Origin: an uncultured Acidobacteriia bacterium
Lineage (GTDB): Bacteria > Acidobacteriota > Terriglobia > Bryobacterales > Bryobacteraceae
Assembly: GCA_903851195.1 (NCBI GenBank)
Contig: CAINNJ010000057.1
Span: 1-64,000 of the forward strand
Direction of reading: 5' to 3'
Length of the DNA stretch: 64,000 bases
Below are positions 56,542-64,000 of this stretch, piece after piece; within the stretch, counting starts at the first letter, position 1, and each line of letters starts with the position of its first letter. A program made the translations under genes and the position numbers. Below the pieces are notes generated by a model that was not told the origin of the DNA, made no database searches, and saw nothing but the letters and a program-made list of their open reading frames with translations.

Positions 56542-57517
56542 GGAGGTACTGCGCGACGGCTGCGGTGTGGGCCCGCAGGGAGTCCGAGAAGTTGTGGCCG
56601 CCCGTGCCGTCGGCTCTGGCGACGAAGAACAGGTAGGGCGTTTCGGCGGGTTCCAGAGCGGCGCGAATGGAACTGAGGCCGGGATTGGCGATGGGCCCCG
56701 GGGGCAGGCCCGGATGCTGGTAAGTGTTGTACGGGCTGGGGTTGTCGAGGTCGGACCGGTGGATGACGCCGCGGTAGCGGTCTTCGAGCAGGGCGGCGTA
56801 GACGGTGGTGGGGTCGCAGTCGAGCTTCATGCCGAGCCGGAGCCGGTTCTGGAAGACTGAGGCGACTTTCGGTCGTTCCTCGGGAAGGCGGGCCTCCCGC
56901 TCGACCAGCGAGGCGAGAGTGATGGTGCGGTGCGGATTCGCGTGGCCTTTGAGCGACTGCCACTGCGCGCGGAATTCGCCGGTCATCTGTCGGCAGATCT
57001 GCTGCGCGGTGGTGCGGCGATAGACGCGGTATTTGTTGGGGAACAGATAGCCTTCGAGGGTCTGGGCCTGCGGGTCGAGATCGAGAATCAGGGCGGGATT
57101 GCGGGCGGCGGCGAGGAAGGTTGCGGCTTTCATGGTCCCGAGCTTTTCGACGGCAGCGGCGATGTCGAACATGTTGTAACCCTCGGGGATGAGGAGTTCC
57201 ATGTAGTAGATGTCGCCGCGGGCGATGCGGTTGTAGACGTCGAGCGCGGAGGCCGATTTCTGGAAGCGATATTCGCCTGCCTGGAGGTTGGTGCCGCGGC
57301 GGAAGAGGCGCGCGGCGAGGAAGAGCCAGGGTTGCTGCACGACGCCCTTTTCGGCGAGAGTACGCGCCATTTCGCTGGTGCTGGTGCCGTGGGGGAATTC
57401 CACGAAGACGGGTTCGGAGAAGCTGCTGTACGGCTGGTTCAGACGGTAGAAGACGTAGCCACCGGCGGCCGCGGCGAGCACGGCGGTGAAGACGATCAGG
57501 CGGAAGAGGGCTTTCAA
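56516..57517 (-). CDS. mltG: Endolytic murein transglycosylase MltG
   Basis: A protein of 333 residues with one N-terminal membrane helix (residues 7-25), a LysM-like subdomain (SEMARTLAEKGVV) and the YceG catalytic domain with the Glu of LASLVEREA. Motifs TLEGYLFPNKYRVYR, KVASVFQNRLRLGMKLDCDPTTVYA and SPYNTYQHPGLPPGPIANPGLSSI are typical. It cuts nascent peptidoglycan strands and sets their length. It overlaps the ruvX stop by four bases, a common pairing. Confidence 0.97.
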   Translation of the reverse strand: MKALFRLIVFTAVLAAAAGGYVFYRLNQPYSSFSEPVFVEFPHGTSTSEMARTLAEKGVVQQPWLFLAARLFRRGTNLQAGEYRFQKSASALDVYNRIARGDIYYMELLIPEGYNMFDIAAAVEKLGTMKAATFLAAARNPALILDLDPQAQTLEGYLFPNKYRVYRRTTAQQICRQMTGEFRAQWQSLKGHANPHRTITLASLVEREARLPEERPKVASVFQNRLRLGMKLDCDPTTVYAALLEDRYRGVIHRSDLDNPSPYNTYQHPGLPPGPIANPGLSSIRAALEPAETPYLFFVARADGTGGHNFSDSLRAHTAAVAQYLRATRHEKN

Positions 57518-57975
57518 GAGAGAGGCTCCAGGCCGGCGGCGGCGAGGCGCAGCGAATCGAGGTGGCTTTGGAGGAGAATCACGGCGGACAACATGTCGAT
57601 GGTGGGCTTGCGTTGTTTGTTGGCGATGCCGGCGCCGCGGATGGTGCGCTCGGCTTCGCGGCTGGTCCAGCGTTCGTCGCGGAATTCGATGGGGAGCCCG
57701 GTCTTACGTTCCAGTTCGACGGCGAATTCGCGGGTGTAGTCGCCCTGGCGGCTGGCGTCGCCGCTCATGTGGAGGGGGTCGCCCAGGAGGAAGCGGGTGA
57801 CGCCGCGTTCCACGGCGAGGCGGCGCAGAGTTTCGATGTCTTCGCGGCGGCCGCGTCGTTCGATGGTTTCGAGGCCCTGGGCGGTGAAACCCAGTTCGTC
57901 GCTGATCGCCAGCCCGATCCGCTTGCGGCCGAGATCGAGAGCGAGGATTCTCTCCTGTTTCGCCGGAGTGCTCAC
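57514..57975 (-). CDS. ruvX: Putative pre-16S rRNA nuclease / Holliday junction resolvase-like YqgF (RuvX)
   Basis: A protein of 153 residues from a GTG at 57975; the frame continues upstream to 58560 but homology starts here. RNase H-like fold: LALDLGRKRIGLAISDELG (metal Asp), LLGDPLHMSGD and FRDERWTSREAERTI, then KQRKPTIDMLSAVILLQSHLD. The family completes 16S rRNA 5' ends and was earlier proposed as a junction resolvase. It precedes mltG with a 4-bp ATGA overlap. Confidence 0.95.
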   Translation of the reverse strand: MSTPAKQERILALDLGRKRIGLAISDELGFTAQGLETIERRGRREDIETLRRLAVERGVTRFLLGDPLHMSGDASRQGDYTREFAVELERKTGLPIEFRDERWTSREAERTIRGAGIANKQRKPTIDMLSAVILLQSHLDSLRLAAAGLEPLS

Positions 57976-58044
57976 GATTCGATTGTAGAGCGGGCGGGCG
58001 GCTTTGCGCCTGGGCGGGGCCTTTCGGCTTGTTAGGATCAGCTT

Positions 58045-58572
58045 ATGCCTCCCCATGAACTGGAACACCCGGCGCTCGATCAACTGGCCGCCACACCCGA
58101 AATTCTGCGGATTCTGATGGCCAGCGTTTCCGATGAGATGGCGCTGCGAAAGCCGGCTCCGGACCGCTGGAGTCTGGCCGAAGTGCTGGAGCACCTGTCG
58201 CATACCGAAGGGCACGTGTTTCGGGCGCGTCTCGATCTGATGCTCGCGAAGGACGGGGCGGAACTGGAACCGTACGACGAAAAGGCGTTCGATGCCGAGG
58301 GCGTTTATTCGGGGAACGATCCGGAAGAGAGTTTCGCGCACTGGGAAGAGCAGCGCGAGGCGGCGGTGGAACTGATCCGGACGCTGGATGCGACGAAACT
58401 GACGCGCACCGGGCGTCATCCGGAACTGGGCGTCGTCACGGTGGAGCAGTTGCTGAACAACTGGGTTTGCCATGACTTGGGGCATGTGCGGCAGATCGCG
58501 GAACTGGTGCGGGCGCAGTCGTTCGCGCCGGAAGCGGGACCGTTTCAGAAGTATTATCATCTGAAGCCGTAA
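58045..58572 (+). CDS. DinB-family (DinB_2) metal-dependent protein
   Basis: A protein of 175 residues of the four-helix DinB fold: RWSLAEVLEHLSHTEGH with a metal-ligand His, GVYSGNDPEESFAHWEEQR, and VTVEQLLNNWVCHDLGHVRQI with two more His ligands. Members include thiol-dependent transferases such as those using bacillithiol or mycothiol, and many uncharacterised proteins. It converges on the large unknown protein gene. Substrate unknown. Confidence 0.9.
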   Translation: MPPHELEHPALDQLAATPEILRILMASVSDEMALRKPAPDRWSLAEVLEHLSHTEGHVFRARLDLMLAKDGAELEPYDEKAFDAEGVYSGNDPEESFAHWEEQREAAVELIRTLDATKLTRTGRHPELGVVTVEQLLNNWVCHDLGHVRQIAELVRAQSFAPEAGPFQKYYHLKP

Positions 58573-58601
58573 CGCTTCCGGCGGGTTTTTGGGGATGCGG
58601 T

Positions 58602-60749
58602 TTAGTCGCCCGCGACGCTGGCGACAAGCAGAGCCGGCGGGTGGTTGCTGAAGATGGTCCGGCTGTTCCAGGTCGCTTCAAAGACGGGCGAAGGATTGCC
58701 CGGAGTGTGTCCGGCCAGAGTGGCCATCACGCAAAGCGGGAAGGCGCCTTCGAAGACGGAACGGGTCTTGTGGGTGGCACCGTCGAGCGCCAGCGCAAGG
58801 GCATTGCGTTGTTTCATGAAGGCAGGGTTCGCCGTCGGGTCGCCCTGTACGTCTCTGCCGACCGCGATCGTTTTAGCCAGCACCGGGCCGACTTGGGCGA
58901 GGGCTTCGGCCCACTCGGTGATGAGAAGCCAATCGGATGAGAACGGGGGGGCGATGATGGCGGGATTTTTATCCATTTCCTGCCATTTTTCGTCCGACTG
59001 CAGCGCGACGATTCGTTTGTGATCGGTGGAATCCTGCGGATTTAACAGGGCGGCGAGAACATTCCGGCCGGTGATCTTGAGATCCGGAGCGGTTCTCGGC
59101 TTCAGGGTGGCGATATCCGAGAAGAAAAAGCGCAGGACATCCTCGTTCGAATAGTCGCAGGAGCCCTCAAAACGGGCGTGCTTCACATGGCCGCCGACGG
59201 GCGGCAGTCCGGCCTTGACACTGAGCGGCACGACGCCCAGTGACTGGCCTCCGTTGAGTTCCTTCAGCGCGTCGGCGTAGGCTATCGACTCGTGGTAATC
59301 GAAATAAGCCTGTCTGGATTTGAATACCGGGCTCACGCCGATGCCTGTCAGCAAACCCTTGTACACGGCGGTGGCGAGGAAGCTTTCCCAGGAGGCCCGC
59401 AGAAGACGGTCGCGGTCCGCCGCAAGGGGCGTGGAGGCGGTAGTAATGCGGGTTGCATTGAGGGTGTCGGTAATGACGACCGAGCCGCTGGCGGGCTCTG
59501 TAATAACCTTCATCCTCCTCAGGAAACTGGCGACGCTGCTTGAGTTATAGATGCCCAGAACGCTGACGTTAATCGACGCTTTCGTCTGCACCGTTTGCTC
59601 GACGACATCGCGCAGGCGGCGCGCATTTTTAAGTCTGCCGAGATCTGTCCAGTCGCCCAGCAGGGCTTTGCCGACCGCGTCTTTCGTGGCCTGATCCGGA
59701 GCGGTGACGTCGATGTCGAAGACGACGGCGGCCTCGTCAAAGTCCGCGGCCGAGCAGGCGGCGTTGAGCGAAACGGAAAGACTCCGGTCGATGCTGTCGT
59801 TCAGCACCTGGCTGATTTTCGCGAAGTCGCCGGCCGGCAGATCACCTTTATCGATGCCTGGCGAAACGGCGGTGAAGAAGGCACTGATCAGGTCTGTGTC
59901 GCCCAGGTTGGCGCCCAGGCCGGCGCCGGCGGAGAAAGACGCTTTGAGAGTGCTGCCACGTTTTCGGAAGAGGCCGAGGTGCAGCGCGTCCGCCGAGACT
60001 CTGCGGAAACGGACCTGGAATTCCGAAGTCAGCGCAACGCTGCCTTTCACGGCGAGCGTCAGTGCAGGATTCAGGGCAACGTCGGCGTTGAAGGGAAGTG
60101 TGGCGTCCGCCAGGCTGAGTTGATTCACGGCGAGAGGCAGGGACCACGAACCACCGAATTTGGCGGTACCGGAGACGTCGTTCGTCTGGATCACGCCCTC
60201 CGGCAGGCTGAGGACATCGTCCGCGGAGACGGGAATCCGGAAAGAACGGAGAGCCTTTTCGAAGGCCTGGGTCAGGGTTGTCGTGGCGGCGTCCGCTGCC
60301 GGGATGAGCAGGAAAGTGGTGAAGGTGGGTGCGCTGGATGCCTCAAAGCTGACGCCGAAACCCTGCGGCAAGGGAACGCCGACTTTGGCGTCCAGTAAGG
60401 TGTCGAGTTCGAAGGAGATCCAGCATTCGCCCTTGCCGACGGTGACGTCGGTATCGAAATCGTCACTCCCGAAGAGGGGTGAATCCGCTTCGCGGGCGAC
60501 AGCGACGATGGAGTTGACGCTGGCTTTGATCCCGAGTGACGTGCCTTCGATCGGCACGAAGGATTTCCCGAAGGTGCTGGAGAATTTCGCGCTTTGAAAG
60601 CCGGACTCGTTTACGGGCGTGCGAAAGAAAGCAACGACCTTCGATGCGGCGGTGGAAAGGGACCGCAGATCGCGCAACGCGAGAAAACTGCCGTCCGCAA
60701 CGTTGATCTCTATGGATTCGGTGAAATCGCCAATCGTAATGTCCGGCAT
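58602..60749 (-). CDS. Large protein of unknown function, 715 residues
   Basis: No domain is recognised. There is no signal peptide and only three cysteines. The composition is beta-rich with long runs of Ser/Thr/Val/Ala, and several stretches look like amphipathic strands (NVADGSFLALRDLRSL, FQVRFRRVSADALHLGLF, KASINVSVLGIYNSS). A probable structural break lies near residue 480, where more helical sequence begins (YFDYHESIAYADALKELNG). The start is an ATG at 60749; the 92 bp upstream are A/T-rich around 60800 and may hold the promoter. It stands alone. It could be a structural or adhesive component secreted without a classical signal, but there is no direct support. Confidence 0.8.
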   Translation of the reverse strand: MPDITIGDFTESIEINVADGSFLALRDLRSLSTAASKVVAFFRTPVNESGFQSAKFSSTFGKSFVPIEGTSLGIKASVNSIVAVAREADSPLFGSDDFDTDVTVGKGECWISFELDTLLDAKVGVPLPQGFGVSFEASSAPTFTTFLLIPAADAATTTLTQAFEKALRSFRIPVSADDVLSLPEGVIQTNDVSGTAKFGGSWSLPLAVNQLSLADATLPFNADVALNPALTLAVKGSVALTSEFQVRFRRVSADALHLGLFRKRGSTLKASFSAGAGLGANLGDTDLISAFFTAVSPGIDKGDLPAGDFAKISQVLNDSIDRSLSVSLNAACSAADFDEAAVVFDIDVTAPDQATKDAVGKALLGDWTDLGRLKNARRLRDVVEQTVQTKASINVSVLGIYNSSSVASFLRRMKVITEPASGSVVITDTLNATRITTASTPLAADRDRLLRASWESFLATAVYKGLLTGIGVSPVFKSRQAYFDYHESIAYADALKELNGGQSLGVVPLSVKAGLPPVGGHVKHARFEGSCDYSNEDVLRFFFSDIATLKPRTAPDLKITGRNVLAALLNPQDSTDHKRIVALQSDEKWQEMDKNPAIIAPPFSSDWLLITEWAEALAQVGPVLAKTIAVGRDVQGDPTANPAFMKQRNALALALDGATHKTRSVFEGAFPLCVMATLAGHTPGNPSPVFEATWNSRTIFSNHPPALLVASVAGD

Positions 60750-60841
60750 GTGGAGTTCATCCTGAGCGCGGTATGCCTCGCGGCGAGGCGGCGCGCTCTA
60801 TATTATGAACTCATAACGGCCGGCGAGTGTAAGACACCCCG

Positions 60842-61108
60842 TCAGGCCACGACTTCGTCGACGTAGCACCAGAGCCAGCCTTCGCCGGGCTCGATGGACT
60901 GCACGACCGGATGCTCGGTGGCGTGGAAATGTTTGGTGGCGTGCTTGTTCTTCGAGGAATCGCAGCAGCCCACATGGCCGCAGGTGCGGCAGAGGCGCAG
61001 GTGAACCCAGCTGTCGCCGGTTTTCAGGCATTCTTCACAGCCGTTGGAGTGCGGGGTCACCGGAGGGATTTTCCCCTCGCGGACTTGTTTCAGATGAGTA
61101 CACTTCAT
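60842..61108 (-). CDS. UBP-type zinc-finger protein
   Basis: A protein of 88 residues with the zf-UBP pattern: CTHL at the start, GCEECLKTGDSWVHLRLCRTCGHVGCCDSSKNKHATKHFHATEHPV, ending WLWCYVDEV. Cys and His residues at positions 3, 5, 24, 27, 40, 43, 48 and the later His cluster would bind two or three zinc ions. In eukaryotes this fold binds the ubiquitin tail; bacterial single-domain versions are common but of unknown target. It overlaps the histidine kinase gene by 74 bp and may be translated from the same message. Confidence 0.92.
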   Translation of the reverse strand: MKCTHLKQVREGKIPPVTPHSNGCEECLKTGDSWVHLRLCRTCGHVGCCDSSKNKHATKHFHATEHPVVQSIEPGEGWLWCYVDEVVA

Positions 61109-62531
61109 GGTCGCTCCTTTTCTGGACGAGTTGCTGTTTGACAGGCAGGCGGACTTCGAACCGGGTGTCGCCGGGCACCGATTCCACGTCGATGGTTCCC
61201 CGGTGCCGGTTCACGATAATGCGGCGGGCAGTTTCGAGGCCAAGTCCCGTTCCTTCGCCCGCCGGTTTGCTGGTAACGAACGGTTCGAAGAGATGCTCGC
61301 GGATCTCCGGCGGGATACCGCCGCCTGTATCCCCAATGGTTACAATCACCTGGTCGCCGGCGAGGGCGGTGCGGACAGTCAGAATTCCCGGGGAGGAAGC
61401 TTTGCCGTCCGGGCCCGTCATGGCGTCGAGGGCGTTGCTGATGAGGTTGGTCCACACCTGATTCAGTTCGCCGGGAAAGGCGGGGATTTTCGGAATGGAC
61501 CGGTCGTAGTCGCGGTGCACTTCGATGCCGCCTTTGGTGCGGTGGGCGAAGATTTTGAGCGTGCTGTCGAGGCCGATGTGCAGGTCCACTTCCTGGAACT
61601 TTGCCTGGTCCATATAGCTGTACTGCTTCATGGCGAGGACGAGGTCGGAGATGCGGGAGGAGGCGGATTCGAGTTCTTTCGCGAGCTGGTTGGTGGTCAG
61701 GTCGGCTTCGAGCCAGGTGAGCGCGGCGGCGAGGGCGTCTGCGGTGAGTTTGCCCGACAGGCCGGTCAGACACTGTTTCGTCATGCCGGCGCCGACGAGG
61801 CCCGGCGCCATCTCCCAGGCGTCATTGATGCCGTTCTGTTCGAGCCATTCGGTCATGGCTTCTTCGAGGTCGCTGCGGTCGAGCGGGGAGAGGACTTCGG
61901 GGTCGGCGGCGTGCTCGCGAACGTACTGCTGCATCTGCTCGAGGGCGACACGCTGGGAGGAATCGATGCGGCAATCGTACTGCATACCCAGCGAAGACAC
62001 GCGGGAGACGGCCGCGCGCAAGGCTTTCACGGTACGCACCATAGCGGCGGCGGGGTTGTTCAGTTCGTGCGCGAGGCTGGCCGCGATCTTGCCGAGGGCC
62101 GCCATCTTTTCCTGCTGGACCATGGTGACGCCCACTTCGCGGGTGCGGGCCACGAAGGCTTTGAGAACGGGGGCGGCGAGGTCCGGGCACTCGGCGAGCA
62201 TGCGGCGGAACTGGCCGGGGGAGAAGCGGACGACGCGGGCAGGTCCGTCGGCGTAACCGGTCGCGATGGCGGGAGAGCCGGTCAGCAGGGAGATCTCACC
62301 GGTGAACTGACCCTCTTCGTGCACGACGAGGAGGACATCCTCCTGGCCAATGCGTTTGGTAACGCGGATGCGGCCGCTCAGCACGACGTAGAAGGGGTAT
62401 TCGAGGTCGCCCTGGGTGAAGATGACCTCTCCGTCCCTGAGCTCGACCTCATCGCCTTCGGCGCACATCTCGCGGATCTTCTCCACGCTGAGCCGCGGGA
62501 ACATGGAGGCCTGGTTGGGGTCGTGCAGCAT
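61035..62531 (-). CDS. Cytoplasmic sensor histidine kinase with N-terminal cNMP-binding-type domain
   Basis: A protein of 498 residues. Residues 10-125 form a CRP-like sensor (GEVIFTQGDLEYPFYVVLSGRI, FTGEISLLTGSPAIATGYA). The usual phosphate-cassette Arg is not obvious, so the ligand may not be a cyclic nucleotide. HisKA follows with His155 (SLAHELNNPAA), a helical linker, and the HATPase domain (NLISNALDAM, DTGGGIPPE, GTGLGLETARRI). The C-terminal 24 residues read into the UBP gene. It begins 6 bp after the TrxR-like gene and is probably its signalling partner. Confidence 0.93.
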   Translation of the reverse strand: MLHDPNQASMFPRLSVEKIREMCAEGDEVELRDGEVIFTQGDLEYPFYVVLSGRIRVTKRIGQEDVLLVVHEEGQFTGEISLLTGSPAIATGYADGPARVVRFSPGQFRRMLAECPDLAAPVLKAFVARTREVGVTMVQQEKMAALGKIAASLAHELNNPAAAMVRTVKALRAAVSRVSSLGMQYDCRIDSSQRVALEQMQQYVREHAADPEVLSPLDRSDLEEAMTEWLEQNGINDAWEMAPGLVGAGMTKQCLTGLSGKLTADALAAALTWLEADLTTNQLAKELESASSRISDLVLAMKQYSYMDQAKFQEVDLHIGLDSTLKIFAHRTKGGIEVHRDYDRSIPKIPAFPGELNQVWTNLISNALDAMTGPDGKASSPGILTVRTALAGDQVIVTIGDTGGGIPPEIREHLFEPFVTSKPAGEGTGLGLETARRIIVNRHRGTIDVESVPGDTRFEVRLPVKQQLVQKRSDHEVYSSETSPRGENPSGDPALQRL

Positions 62532-62536
62532 GAGCC

Positions 62537-64000
62537 TTACTTTACCTTTTCCAGGTACTGGTGAACCATCTGGACGACAACGGAGCCTTCGCCGACACCG
62601 GAAGCGACGCGCTTAACGGAGGCGTGGCGGGTGTCGCCGGCGGCGAAGACACCCGGAACGCCGGTTTCAAAGAGGTATGGATCGCGGTCGAGGGGCCAGC
62701 CTTTGGGGCGGGCGGAATCGGGGGAGAGTGCCGGTCCGGTGAGGATGAAACCGCGCTCGTCCATGGGGAGTACACCCTTCAGCCATTCGGTGCGGGGGAA
62801 AGCGCCAATAAAGATGAAGAGGCCGCTGACGCCGAGGCGCTGCACTTCGTTCTTGTCCCGCTGCCGGATGGAAACCTCTTCGAGGTGGGTGTCGCCGTGG
62901 GCTTCGATGACCTCGGAATTGGTCCAGACCTCGATGTTGGGGGTATGCTCGATCTGGTCGATGAGGTAATGCGACATCGACTTGCCGAGGGAGTCGCCAC
63001 GGACGGCCATGATGACACGGCGGGCGTGTTTGGAGAAGTACATGGCGGCTTGGCCGGCGGAGTTGGCACCGCCGACGATGACGATGGCCTGGTCGCGGCA
63101 GGATTCGGCTTCCGTCATGGCGGCGCCATAATAGACACCCGCTCCGCTGAGACGATCGACACCGGGGACGTCGAGGGTGCGCCAGGAAAGTCCCGTGGAG
63201 ATAAGGACCGCGAAGGCGCTGATGCTGCTGCCGTCGGACAGGGTGACGGAGCGATAAGGGCCTTCAATGGAAAGGCACTTCACTTCCTGCGGATTGATCA
63301 TCTCGACATGGAATTTGCGGGCTTGGGCGACGGCGCGCTGGGCGAGTTCACCGCCGCTGATGCCGGAGGGGAAGCCGAGGTAATTCTCGATACGGGAACT
63401 CATGCCGGCCTGGCCGCCGGGGGCTTCGCGCTCGATCAGGACGGTATCGAGGCCTTCGGACGCCCCGTAGACCGCGGCGGCGAGGCCGGCAGGGCCGGCG
63501 CCGACGATGATGAAGTCGTAGAAAGGCTTTTCGGAGGTGGTGCGAAGACCGAGTTTGTTGGCGATATCCGTGATGCCGGGGCGCACCAGATGTTTACCGT
63601 CTTCGAAGACGACGATGGGGTATTCCTTTGACGAACCGAGGTTTTCGAGCAGATCGCAAGTGGCTTTGTCCTTGCCCTCGATGTCCATCCACTGGAAAGG
63701 AATGCGGTTCCGCGCCATGAAGTCGCGCAGTTCGTGGGCCTGCGGGGACCAACGGGTGCCGAGAAGACGGATACCGCTGTAGGGCGGGCGGTAGTCGGCC
63801 ATCCAATCGGAGAGGAGGTCGTCGAGAATGGGGTAGAGGTTTTCTTCAGGCGGCGACCAGGGTTTCAGGAGGTAGAAATCCGTCCGGGCGGAGTTGATGG
63901 CCTCAATGGCGGCGTTGGTGTCGGCGTAGGCGGTCAGGAGAACGCGTTTGGCGCGGGGGAAGATTTTGGCGCCTTCGGTGAGGAATTCGGTGCCCTGCAT
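62537..64000 (-). CDS. Response-regulator / thioredoxin-fold / TrxR-like flavoprotein (N-terminus beyond right edge)
   Basis: At least 487 residues; the window begins inside a receiver domain (VLLTAYAD and the conserved Lys of YLLKPW), so the Met at the edge is internal. Residues 75-155 look like a glutaredoxin/thioredoxin fold without an active CxxC (SPQAHELRDFM). Residues 160-487 are a thioredoxin-reductase-like FAD domain (IIVGAGPAGLAAA, VIVGGANSAGQAA, VFAAGDTR). At the place of the redox-active CATC the sequence reads YYGAAM (291-295), so a disulphide-based reductase cycle is not possible. It may act as a flavin-based sensor or oxidoreductase tied to the kinase encoded 6 bp downstream. 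Confidence 0.9.
   Translation of the reverse strand: MQGTEFLTEGAKIFPRAKRVLLTAYADTNAAIEAINSARTDFYLLKPWSPPEENLYPILDDLLSDWMADYRPPYSGIRLLGTRWSPQAHELRDFMARNRIPFQWMDIEGKDKATCDLLENLGSSKEYPIVVFEDGKHLVRPGITDIANKLGLRTTSEKPFYDFIIVGAGPAGLAAAVYGASEGLDTVLIEREAPGGQAGMSSRIENYLGFPSGISGGELAQRAVAQARKFHVEMINPQEVKCLSIEGPYRSVTLSDGSSISAFAVLISTGLSWRTLDVPGVDRLSGAGVYYGAAMTEAESCRDQAIVIVGGANSAGQAAMYFSKHARRVIMAVRGDSLGKSMSHYLIDQIEHTPNIEVWTNSEVIEAHGDTHLEEVSIRQRDKNEVQRLGVSGLFIFIGAFPRTEWLKGVLPMDERGFILTGPALSPDSARPKGWPLDRDPYLFETGVPGVFAAGDTRHASVKRVASGVGEGSVVVQMVHQYLEKVK

Overview
The window looks like chromosomal DNA of a soil-type acidobacterium of the Solibacter/Bryobacter group (order Bryobacterales). The evidence is very high GC, a TIGR03435-family protein, paired DUF1552/DUF1592 proteins, secreted RraA-like and leucine-rich-repeat proteins, and a large stock of multihaem cytochromes. 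This assignment rests on gene content only. No tRNA, rRNA, CRISPR array or complete insertion sequence was seen, and no gap between genes exceeds 300 bases.

Layout. 0-6 kb: a TIR-TPR protein running off the left edge with a 48-residue acidic protein upstream of it; an acidobacterial conserved protein; an isoquinoline oxidoreductase-type molybdenum hydroxylase pair (iorAB); and an orphan GH97 N-terminal domain. 6-14 kb (minus strand): a sensory/metabolic run made of a propeller-GGDEF protein with an in-frame TAG, pgk, a secreted RraA-like protein, a hybrid histidine kinase and an alpha/beta hydrolase. 14-17.7 kb: an IlvD/Edd sugar-acid dehydratase, a glycine-rich protein of unknown role, and a Tat-exported enolase-superfamily enzyme.

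17.7-30 kb is the most striking region. Two divergent operons encode a NuoE-NuoF fusion, a polyferredoxin with two embedded cyclic-nucleotide-binding folds, a b-type membrane protein and a membrane-anchored 10-haem cytochrome on one side. On the other side are a 5-haem cytochrome, a TPR protein, an outer-membrane beta-barrel and a 15-haem cytochrome, closed by a strong terminator. Together they could link NAD(P)H to an electron conduit across the cell envelope. 30-37 kb holds a monohaem cytochrome, an M20 peptidase, an NDH-2/AIF-like flavoprotein, a DUF1634-TauE/SafE exporter pair, and a Rieske / cytochrome b-cc complex.

37-40 kb is a graveyard of broken toxin-antitoxin genes. A vapC is interrupted by a 90-bp REP/MITE-like repeat and by a stop codon, and a pemK is internally deleted. 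An MFS transporter and a candidate small RNA are also here. 40-48.5 kb is mostly housekeeping (pckG, lepA, ribH, nusB) plus two coupled LRR proteins. 48.5-54.5 kb has lineage-specific proteins: a TIGR03435 protein and a three-repeat protein sharing one 55-nt leader, a frameshifted DUF1552 gene and a DUF1592 gene. 54.5-64 kb: an emfourin-protealysin pair, mltG-ruvX, a DinB protein, a 715-residue protein of unknown function, and a redox-signalling operon (response-regulator/TrxR-like flavoprotein, cNMP-domain histidine kinase, UBP zinc finger) that runs off the right edge.

The plus strand reads C-rich to about 6 kb and G-rich from about 14 kb regardless of gene orientation. This resembles a replication-strand switch or an inversion breakpoint.
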